Assembly (NCBI GenBank): GCA_022842845.1
Contig: JALHOT010000003.1
Span: 62,001 to 126,000 of the forward strand
Direction: 5' to 3'
Origin: Cyclobacteriaceae bacterium
Lineage (GTDB): Bacteria > Bacteroidota > Bacteroidia > Cytophagales > Cyclobacteriaceae
DNA: 64,000 nt
Shown: in pieces, positions 56,289 to 64,000 of the stretch
How the letters are laid out: each line of letters starts with the position of its first letter
Numbering within the stretch: position 1 is the first letter of the stretch
The notes under the pieces: generated by a model
The model's input: only the letters and a program-made list of their open reading frames with translations
Database searches by the model: none
What the model was told of the DNA's origin: nothing
Made by a program: the position numbers and the translations under genes

Positions 56289-58757
56289 TTGAAGAACCTA
56301 AAGAGAATTTTTCTGTATGCCATCGCCTTGTTGGCAGCCCTGGCCTTGGGCTTAACCATATCGGTATTCCTGTTTAAAGACAGGATCATCCAGCAATTTA
56401 TACGAGAGGCGAACAAAAATCTGAACACACCTGTCAGCATTACTAAAATAGAAGTAACCCTGCTGGAAGATTTTCCCAACTTGAGTATCGTATGCAGGGA
56501 GGTGAGTATTGAGGATAGTTATCCCGGTAAAGAAGCCTTGTTCACTGCTAAGTCGGTAGCTTTTCAGCTGCATCCCTGGGAAGTGTGGAAGGGAAATTAT
56601 ACCATTAAGGGTCTCACCATCCGCGATAGCGAAACACATTTAAAAATTAACCGAAAAGGCGAAAGCAATTTTAATATTCTGAAAAAAAGTGAGGATGCCA
56701 AGACTACTTCTTCAGTCCGGTTTTCGCTCAAAAATGTACGCCTGTCCAGCAGTGTGGTGTACTATACCGATACAAAATCGGCATATGATTTCGAATTGAT
56801 TACCACAGAACTCATATCAAGCATCAGCAGCCAGGATGATGTTTATCTAATCGATGCCAAGGGCGATCTTTCAACAGGCCAGTTCAAAGTTGGCAAAACC
56901 GAGATAATGGCCAATAAAGATTTCGATATCGAGACGAGCATCCGCTATTTTGATAAAGACCTTCGACTGCAAATTGAACCTAGTCTGCTAAAATTAGCTC
57001 AAGCTGCTTTTGAAATAAAAGGAGAATATGCCTGGCAATCAAAAAATGTGATTGATCTGAAAGTTGAAGGACAGCAAAGTGATATTCAAACTTTACTATC
57101 TCTACTCCCTGCGTCTACAGCCGCTTCATTAAGCAAGTATCAAAGTGCAGGTGATGTTTACTTTAAAGGATCGCTACGCGGAGAAATCAGTCAGCAAAAG
57201 AATCCGGCTATATCTGTTGAATTCGGATTTAACAAAGCCACGATTTCGCATCCTGATTATCCTGTTAAAGTTGAAAATGCTGTGTTGAATGGATCGTATG
57301 CCAGCAACGATGTAATGAAAACAGAGGAAGCTTCCCTAATCCTGAACGACATCAGTGGTTCCTTAAACGGTGAAACCTTCAATGCAAAACTTATTTTTCA
57401 AAATTTATCCGATCCGGATGTCATGCTTCAATTTAAAGGAAGTCTAGATGCACAATCGCTTCTTGCTTTCTACCCTGTTCCAGGCCTCAGTGAGGCATCT
57501 GGCAGCATTTTGGCGGATATTGCCTTTGAAGGCAAACCTTCCTGGCTACAGTCCAAAAGCACAGCACAAAAAGCGACCGCTACCGGTACCATAGAAATTA
57601 ATAATCTAAGTTTTGTTTATGGCACTGCGCAAATACCATTCAAAAATCTACAAGGTAATCTGCAGTTTAATAACAACGACTTAGCATTGAGTGGGCTGAA
57701 AGGCGAAGTAGGCAAGAGCGATTTTGTCATGAATGGCTTCTTTAAAAATATCATCACCTTTTTGTTATTTGAAAATCAGCCGATAGGCATTGAAACAGAT
57801 TTAAAGTCGCACTTTATTGATTTGGATGAACTGTTTGCCTATGGATTTGCCACCGAACAGGAAGGAAAAGAATACGAATTCAATATTTCTCCCAACATAT
57901 ACTTAAACTTTAATTGCCAAATTGACCAACTTAATTATAAACGCTTTAATGCCTCTGCCATTAAAGGAGATTTGCTTGTTAAAAATCAAGTGGCGGTATC
58001 ACGCAACCTAACGCTGAACACCATGCAGGGCAACATGACCCTTAACGGAATTATGGATGCTAACAACCCTAAGGCGATTGATGTGGTGAGCTCTTTTAAG
58101 ATGAATGAAATTGCTGTCGATAGCGTTTTCTATGTGTTTGAAGATTTTGATCAGGAATTTATCAAAGCAAGCCATTTAAAAGGCATCACCACAGCTGATG
58201 TTTCACTGGAGATGACACTGGACCAGCATCTACAATTATTTCCAGAAACCTTGGTTGCTGATATCAGCGCCACCATACGAAAAGGCGAGCTCAATAATTT
58301 CGAACCCTTGCAGGCCTTAAATAAATACCTGGATGACGAAGGCCTGGCACAACTTCGCTTCGCTGAGTTAAAAAATGATATCCATATAGAAAACAAAACC
58401 ATTTACATACCACAAATGGAAATACGGAGCAACGTAACCGTTATGCAGCTGAGTGGCACCCATACTTTCGATCAGCAGTTGAACTACCGGGTAGTGGCAC
58501 CCTTGCGCAATAAAAAGAAGATTAACATAGAAGAAGCTGGCAGTGCCCTCGAAGAGATGGAGGGAAAAACCAAGGTGTATTTAAAAATAACCGGCACTAC
58601 GGATGACTACGATGTACAGTATGATACAGAGGCCGTCAGAAAAAAATTAGCCAATGATTTTAAGAAAGAAGTACAGGAACTAAAAGACGCTTTCAAGCTA
58701 AAAGGCAAACAAAAAAAGAAAGAGTTAGAAGTGTCAGACGAAGAGTTTGATTGGTAG
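56289..58757 (+). CDS. AsmA family outer-membrane-biogenesis-like protein
   Basis: N-terminal TM; 'NLNTPVSITKIEVTLLEDFPNLSIVCREVSIED', AsmA-like C-terminal 'MEIRSNVTVMQLSGTHTFDQQLNYRVVAPL'. Confidence 0.85.
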   Translation: MKNLKRIFLYAIALLAALALGLTISVFLFKDRIIQQFIREANKNLNTPVSITKIEVTLLEDFPNLSIVCREVSIEDSYPGKEALFTAKSVAFQLHPWEVWKGNYTIKGLTIRDSETHLKINRKGESNFNILKKSEDAKTTSSVRFSLKNVRLSSSVVYYTDTKSAYDFELITTELISSISSQDDVYLIDAKGDLSTGQFKVGKTEIMANKDFDIETSIRYFDKDLRLQIEPSLLKLAQAAFEIKGEYAWQSKNVIDLKVEGQQSDIQTLLSLLPASTAASLSKYQSAGDVYFKGSLRGEISQQKNPAISVEFGFNKATISHPDYPVKVENAVLNGSYASNDVMKTEEASLILNDISGSLNGETFNAKLIFQNLSDPDVMLQFKGSLDAQSLLAFYPVPGLSEASGSILADIAFEGKPSWLQSKSTAQKATATGTIEINNLSFVYGTAQIPFKNLQGNLQFNNNDLALSGLKGEVGKSDFVMNGFFKNIITFLLFENQPIGIETDLKSHFIDLDELFAYGFATEQEGKEYEFNISPNIYLNFNCQIDQLNYKRFNASAIKGDLLVKNQVAVSRNLTLNTMQGNMTLNGIMDANNPKAIDVVSSFKMNEIAVDSVFYVFEDFDQEFIKASHLKGITTADVSLEMTLDQHLQLFPETLVADISATIRKGELNNFEPLQALNKYLDDEGLAQLRFAELKNDIHIENKTIYIPQMEIRSNVTVMQLSGTHTFDQQLNYRVVAPLRNKKKINIEEAGSALEEMEGKTKVYLKITGTTDDYDVQYDTEAVRKKLANDFKKEVQELKDAFKLKGKQKKKELEVSDEEFDW

Positions 58758-58761
58758 GGCA

Positions 58762-61587
58762 TTATCTTCCATAATAAACGAATGGCGCCCAGTAATTAGG
58801 ATGCTTAAATGCATCGCCAAATGCACCTTTTATAAATTTTCTTTTCAATTCATTAATGACAGGTACATAGGTCTTACCCTTGGCACTCTCTCTGTATAAA
58901 CCTGTCATAAATTGCATGGTGGCATTGTCGTTTACAGGCCATAAAGAAACCAAAGCAGCATTTGAACCTGCCACTAACAGTGATTGAGTAAGGCCTGTTA
59001 CACCTTCGCCCGAATAAATTTTACCTAAAGCGGTCTGGCAAGCCGAAAGAACTGTTAAGTCTGCATTCAATTGCAAAGAGGCAATTTCATCAACAGTCAC
59101 GTAGCCATCTTCTCCAGCTTGCTCATTGGCAAAAATGCTCATGGCAATGCCGGATAAATCAGGAATGTCATTCACCACGAAACCATGAGTGGCTAAATGT
59201 AAAACCTTGTAACGCGTTAACTGGCCACTGACAGAGAGTTGTTTCAATCTGTTCTCCGTCATCTGTGCTCCTAAAAAGATATCTGCCTGTGGTACTATGG
59301 CGCTGATATTCTTAACCTCTTCCACAGTACCTGGCAAAGCATCCATGGCTTGTGTACCAAAAATTGCTGCGTATGCTTTTCGCTGCGACAATTTTTTACT
59401 CAGATTTTCGGCTACATCAATTTGCAATTGGTTTTTATCTTTCTGGTTTTTTAAAGGTGCCGCTTCTATCTTCATATCTTCAAAAACTGCACCTCCCATA
59501 GCAAGCAGTCCCTTTCGATCAGCAGCATAGTTACGTTGTTGCAATTGCTGCAAAGCGCCTACTGAATGCAGGTATTTAACATCATATTTTTCAACCAGGT
59601 ATTTACCATCCTGCGCCATGAGTGCCTCAAAAGGCAGGAAGTTCAATACACCATCGGGAGAAATCATTAGCTTTTTAATGCCAGTCAACCGATTTAATAT
59701 CGGAACAATTAAAAAGCGGTAGTAACCCTGCAAATACTCCTGCAAAATATTATCTGCCATTCCTGGCCGCTCGAAAAATTTGCGTGTTAACTGTGTAACT
59801 TTATTAAAGTCAGACACCTGCACTCGTCTGTCAGGATCGTAATCCTCTTCTCCTTCCAAACCTTTGCGCTCACCATGCTCCTGGTTCAATTTATCAAGGT
59901 ACTTATCTTTTATACCTCCCATAAAAGTATTGTCGCTATGAAAAAGAACTTGGGCACTTTTTTTGGTGACCACCAAAATGGAAACCTCATGCCCTGAAAA
60001 AAGAGAATACATAAGGCAAGCTTCATCAGCTGCCAACATGTTTTGTAAGTCAGACAAAGCAGCACGCTTTATTGCTTTACCCTTTGCCAGTCTTTCGGTT
60101 AATACCCGGCTGCGACTCGCCTCCATGCTTTGAAATGCCCTTGCTGGCTGATTGAGATGCGCATAGCTAGCCGTTAGAAAGTCGTACGCTCCAATCTGTG
60201 CCTGGTAAAAACTTAATTTATCTTCAAAGGAGAGTTGGCCTATTTCACGCTCTGCCATCCTGATCGACTCTTCAAAAATTTTAGCAGCCTCTGCATAATC
60301 CTTACCCTGATGAAACATAATGGCTCCATAATTATTCATGGTTTCGGCTGCCCGATTATATTGCCCCTTTGCCTTGTAGTATTTGGTTAAACCACCAAGG
60401 GTGGTAAAGCACTTGGCCACACCATCAGTAGTACCCAGTCGTAAATAAGCAATGGCTAAATAGTTATACATACCATAGGCTACATCATCAAAGTGGTATG
60501 AGAATGCATAATCCTGAGCCATCTCACCAAATTGAACTATTTCTGTAGGCGAGAGCACGCCAACTTTAAACGCGTTGACAAAAACTGCTTCGTAACCCAA
60601 TACCAAAGCATAGCCGAAGCCATATTTCTGTGCAAACTGAACCGTGAGCCCTGCCAAGGTTTTGGCTTCTTCAGGTTTATTCAAACCATCATAAGCTTTG
60701 CTTGCGGCCAACAAGCCGAGTATATCATACACATGGAGATCGCATTTTGTAGCCAGGGTGGTTAGTTCTTCCACATGTTGAATCACTCTTTCATAATTAC
60801 CTACAGCATCGTATGATGCGATAAGTTGATAAATCATACAAGAGGCTATCAAAGCATTTTGACGATACCCATTTTTATAGTAGTATGAATAGCCCTTTTG
60901 CGCCACCTCTAATGACTGGCTTAAATGTCCGTAACCTCTTAACCAATTTGCAGCGCTTACGTAGGCAGCCAATGCCATTTCGTGCCAAGCTTGTTGTTCA
61001 TAGATGGCAGCATAACGATTGGCCTCTTGCAGCAAACCAGCAGGGTTGTTCTGCACCAATTGAGCATAATGTGCGTTTACCTGATCAAGACTTATGTAGC
61101 GTTCAGTTACCTTACGCTGTTCTTGTTCATACCAACTGGCCAGTGCATTAAATTGTGCATCCATTTTGAGTACCTGGCCAACAGCGACTATGTCCTCCTT
61201 CGCTTCGTGCATTGTGAAATTCTGAGGGAAAACTTTTAATGATTCCTTCAAATAAGATTGTGCCGAAGTTTCATTACCCTTTGCCGCGAAATAAAGGCCA
61301 CAGTTTACAAACATGGCATAAGCGCTTGGGTCTAATTGCAATCCAAGAGTGATATAAGGACCTGCCTCATCTACCTTCCCTAAATGCAATAAATTATGGG
61401 AAGAGAGAATGTAAACATTGAGCATATCCGGTTGAGCTGCCCTCACCTTTTCAACCATCTCTTGCGATGCACTAAATTTCTTGTCTCCTGATAAACGAAA
61501 AGCCACTTGCATGAGGCTATCGTAGTATTGCCCATAGACATTACCGACTGTAACTACCGCTAAAAGAAATAAAAACAGTTTTCTCAT
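58762..61587 (-). CDS. TPR-repeat CHAT domain protein, exported
   Basis: Signal peptide MRKLFLFLLAVVTVGNVYGQ; TPRs; CHAT motifs VLHLATHGFV (His codon complement 59185-59187) and LTVLSACQTALG (Cys codon complement 59038-59040), GEGVTGLTQSLLVAGSNAALVSLWPVND. Confidence 0.9.
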   Translation of the reverse strand: MRKLFLFLLAVVTVGNVYGQYYDSLMQVAFRLSGDKKFSASQEMVEKVRAAQPDMLNVYILSSHNLLHLGKVDEAGPYITLGLQLDPSAYAMFVNCGLYFAAKGNETSAQSYLKESLKVFPQNFTMHEAKEDIVAVGQVLKMDAQFNALASWYEQEQRKVTERYISLDQVNAHYAQLVQNNPAGLLQEANRYAAIYEQQAWHEMALAAYVSAANWLRGYGHLSQSLEVAQKGYSYYYKNGYRQNALIASCMIYQLIASYDAVGNYERVIQHVEELTTLATKCDLHVYDILGLLAASKAYDGLNKPEEAKTLAGLTVQFAQKYGFGYALVLGYEAVFVNAFKVGVLSPTEIVQFGEMAQDYAFSYHFDDVAYGMYNYLAIAYLRLGTTDGVAKCFTTLGGLTKYYKAKGQYNRAAETMNNYGAIMFHQGKDYAEAAKIFEESIRMAEREIGQLSFEDKLSFYQAQIGAYDFLTASYAHLNQPARAFQSMEASRSRVLTERLAKGKAIKRAALSDLQNMLAADEACLMYSLFSGHEVSILVVTKKSAQVLFHSDNTFMGGIKDKYLDKLNQEHGERKGLEGEEDYDPDRRVQVSDFNKVTQLTRKFFERPGMADNILQEYLQGYYRFLIVPILNRLTGIKKLMISPDGVLNFLPFEALMAQDGKYLVEKYDVKYLHSVGALQQLQQRNYAADRKGLLAMGGAVFEDMKIEAAPLKNQKDKNQLQIDVAENLSKKLSQRKAYAAIFGTQAMDALPGTVEEVKNISAIVPQADIFLGAQMTENRLKQLSVSGQLTRYKVLHLATHGFVVNDIPDLSGIAMSIFANEQAGEDGYVTVDEIASLQLNADLTVLSACQTALGKIYSGEGVTGLTQSLLVAGSNAALVSLWPVNDNATMQFMTGLYRESAKGKTYVPVINELKRKFIKGAFGDAFKHPNYWAPFVYYGR

Positions 61588-61593
61588 GACTGC

Positions 61594-62721
61594 TTAATTA
61601 CAAAGTGCTGTATTATAACGAACACTACTTTTGTTTTTATTACCGTTATGGAAAGTTTCTGTTGCCTCGATATTCATCACTTTGGCGTCTTTATAGACTT
61701 TAAAATCAATGACTTTGAAAAAATCACCATGTTCTTTTACCATAGATCCAATTTCACGCTCTTGGATCAACTTCCCATTACTATCAAAAACAGCCACAAA
61801 AAAACGTGAAATATCCTGGCTGTTGATTTGGTAACGGTTCATCATCAACAAAGCTATGCCATCGCCACATTCGCTCAGCTGGCACATAGCCCACATTTGA
61901 TTGTTCCTTACACTAGCTGTTACGTATTGATAAAAGCTTTCCTGCACCAGTGGTATTGAAGACACATCAACGCCTTGCGCATTTTGTGGCGAGAAATAGT
62001 AAGGAAAGGCTACGCGTGGAAATTGATCAAGAAAGTTTTGAAAATCTGTAGAATAACTCTTTCTAGAATTACCAAGGCCACTATCAAACATACTATTTGA
62101 AGCTTGCACGATTTCCTGACGCCCCTGCTTCGGATCATAGAGCTGAACTTCATCTGTCTTCATTAACAGATTCTGATTAGCCATAACACCAAAAAGCGGC
62201 CCGTGAAAACTTTTAATCTTGGCTTCGTGCACCTGTTTATCGTTAATTAGAAATTTATAGGTGCTGCCTTTCTTAATAACCGTAAGCGAATTATAATCGT
62301 AGGGCTTTACAACTTGCGAAACGGATTGTCTTATTACTTCATACTTTTTGCCTACTCTTTCTGAAATCAGAAAACCCTTATCGTTATTGTAAGTAAAAGT
62401 GCAATAGCGGTCTGCTTCTGCATTCATATTAAAGCGTATGCCCATCCAGCCTGTATGATCACCCTTTAAGAAAATCATATTGGCGTGATAGACAACCTCG
62501 TCATCTTCATGCAGGTCAAAAGACTTAAAGGTATGAATGGCACTGCCATACGCGTTCATGACTAAATGCCCCTCCTCGATACTGATACTATAGTTTTCGC
62601 CCACACCCAAGAAGGGCCATTGATGTTGATTATTAGTAAAATCCTCTACAAAAGGTTGTATCTGACCTGTTGCAGAAAAAATCGTTAGTAAACTAATTGC
62701 TAATGAATTGATGAGTTTCAT
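61594..62721 (-). CDS. Exported protein with N-terminal LamG/concanavalin-like segment, C-terminus of unknown family
   Basis: Signal peptide MKLINSLAISLLTIFSATGQ; 'FVEDFTNNQHQWPFLGVGENYSISIEEGHLVMNA...GWMGIRFNMNAEADRYCTFTYNNDKGF' jelly-roll-like. 6 nt upstream of the CHAT gene. Confidence 0.75.
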   Translation of the reverse strand: MKLINSLAISLLTIFSATGQIQPFVEDFTNNQHQWPFLGVGENYSISIEEGHLVMNAYGSAIHTFKSFDLHEDDEVVYHANMIFLKGDHTGWMGIRFNMNAEADRYCTFTYNNDKGFLISERVGKKYEVIRQSVSQVVKPYDYNSLTVIKKGSTYKFLINDKQVHEAKIKSFHGPLFGVMANQNLLMKTDEVQLYDPKQGRQEIVQASNSMFDSGLGNSRKSYSTDFQNFLDQFPRVAFPYYFSPQNAQGVDVSSIPLVQESFYQYVTASVRNNQMWAMCQLSECGDGIALLMMNRYQINSQDISRFFVAVFDSNGKLIQEREIGSMVKEHGDFFKVIDFKVYKDAKVMNIEATETFHNGNKNKSSVRYNTALCN

Positions 62722-62729
62722 TCTTTACA

Positions 62730-63476
62730 TTAATCATACCGTAACCTGCGATAGCCTATAGAAAAATCTACGCGTGTGGCGGATCGCTTATTATCACCCC
62801 TGTCTAATAGTTGATTGATACGAATTCCGCCAAAAATATTTTTACTGGTACACACATTCACTGTGAGGTTTACAAAGAATGGTCTCGGATAGCCTACAAT
62901 TCTTTCATACCTGTTTCTATCGCTACTGTGTTTAACACCTGCACCGATATCCCAATTCAAGAAACCATCAAGCCAAACATCTTTGTTAAGCAAATAGCTG
63001 GCTTTAACTGCTGGCCCTATATGCAAATAGTAACCATTGGGCTCAAGGGTATAGGCAGTATTATCCCCAAAAATATAATCACCAAAACTTAAACCTGGTG
63101 CTACTATTAACCTATCCTCCGAAACGACATTGTAGTATGATTGGAACCAACCTAACAAGCCAGAAGTAAACACCTGGGTATTTGTGGTGGACTTTCCGTA
63201 ATTTAATATTCTCCAAATCAAATCACCGGCCCAGGGATTTTCCCAATAAAAACTGATCTCTCCCTTTTCATGGTCAACCTCTGCTATTGATGCGTTTATG
63301 GTAAATCCATTAACCGAGGTAGTACCCTTACCACTAATTGAAGTGTACCTAAGCATCCAGTTAACATAAGCATTATCATATGGATTTCTGCCTTTGGCAG
63401 TTTGCAAGTCGGTAAAAGATTGAGCATTTACTTCACATGAAATAAAAAAAATAAGCAGCAGAAAGCAGCATTTCAT
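62730..63476 (-). CDS. Exported hypothetical protein, probable outer-membrane beta-barrel
   Basis: Signal peptide MKCCFLLLIFFISCEVNAQ at ATG 63476 (track start 63563 is too early); alternating amphipathic strands, C-terminal 'RVDFSIGYRRLRYD'. Confidence 0.7.
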   Translation of the reverse strand: MKCCFLLLIFFISCEVNAQSFTDLQTAKGRNPYDNAYVNWMLRYTSISGKGTTSVNGFTINASIAEVDHEKGEISFYWENPWAGDLIWRILNYGKSTTNTQVFTSGLLGWFQSYYNVVSEDRLIVAPGLSFGDYIFGDNTAYTLEPNGYYLHIGPAVKASYLLNKDVWLDGFLNWDIGAGVKHSSDRNRYERIVGYPRPFFVNLTVNVCTSKNIFGGIRINQLLDRGDNKRSATRVDFSIGYRRLRYD

Positions 63477-63568
63477 AAAGAGGGTCTTTAGGTGGATTGA
63501 GCTACAATGATCAAGAGACACAAATAAACCAGATGCTGATAGCAGCACCTGGTTTCCTTGCAAGTCAA

Positions 63569-64000
63569 TTATTTATCAAGGTTTACACGTACAAACCAGA
63601 GCACACTTCCCTTTTTGTTTTCTCCCAAAAAACTAACCTGGTTGGTGTTGGTAAACTTCAGATAATTAAGCGTGTTGTAGTGTACAAAATTTTCGCCTTT
63701 ACCATACTCTGTGTATTTATCAAATGTGCCTGTTGCTAAATTGATCTTACCCATTTTTGGAACCGCCAAAGGCTTTTCTACTATCAGATCCAGTTCTTTC
63801 ACCTGTTTGGTTGATACATTATCGAAGTACGACCAATATAAAGACTTGCCATCTGAACTGAATTCAAAGAACTGTCCATCGGGGGCGATGCTCTTTTGTT
63901 TCTTGTTCATGGTGTACTGCGAAATCAGTTGTCCCTTGCTATCGAAATGGAACATAACCAGATCTTCATACTCTCTACCAATAGCCTGGCCTTTAGCATT
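63569..64000 (-). CDS. Partial CDS (5' end outside window): WD/beta-propeller-like hypothetical protein
   Basis: Open frame to the window edge (NAKGQAIGREYEDLVMFHFDSKGQLISQYTMNKKQKSIAPDGQFFEFSSDGKSLYWSYFD...). Confidence 0.6.
   Translation of the reverse strand, partial: NAKGQAIGREYEDLVMFHFDSKGQLISQYTMNKKQKSIAPDGQFFEFSSDGKSLYWSYFDNVSTKQVKELDLIVEKPLAVPKMGKINLATGTFDKYTEYGKGENFVHYNTLNYLKFTNTNQVSFLGENKKGSVLWFVRVNLDK

Overview
The window looks like a stretch of Bacteroidota (Cytophagales-like) chromosome. This is inferred from T9SS-type C-terminal sorting domains, MORN/YwqK-like repeats, Crp/Fnr, TPR-histidine-kinase and FkbM proteins, and gene order; no database search was run. No CRISPR array, IS element, prophage or rRNA was seen. 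There is one tRNA (Val, anticodon TAC, minus strand).

Main content:
(1) ~0-11.5 kb: large secreted or surface proteins. These are a tail-fibre-like fragment and two paralogous T9SS cargo proteins; the larger (2355 aa) combines SBBP-like, plant-type LRR, FG-GAP/VCBS and ASPIC/UnbV-like segments.
(2) Three TPR-CHAT (caspase-like) proteins, all retaining the His and Cys of the predicted catalytic dyad: 11.5-14.6 kb (with an RGG-type insertion), 27.9-33.9 kb (MORN+TPR+CHAT, ~2002 aa) and 58.8-61.6 kb (last gene of a 4-gene minus-strand cluster).
(3) Housekeeping and signalling genes: OmpA-like, SDR, FkbM methyltransferase, cystathionine gamma-synthase-like, two orphan TPR histidine kinases, MFS, VPS10/BNR protein, thioesterase, Crp/Fnr, SRPBCC.
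(4) A TetR-TolC-MFP-RND efflux operon.
(5) A divergent electrophile/quinone-stress-like locus (pirin x2, membrane protein, nitroreductase, OsmC, CDGSH, opposite a VOC dioxygenase and hydrolase). Its intergenic region shares a 24-nt palindromic element (2 mismatches) with the region upstream of a nearby marR.
(6) A pxpB-pxpC-pxpA-NRAMP 5-oxoprolinase operon, a ClC-CBS channel and an AsmA-like protein.

The best candidates for something undescribed are the MORN-TPR-CHAT fusion, the CHAT-terminated operon at the right edge, and the repeated operator-like element linking marR to the electrophile-stress operons.
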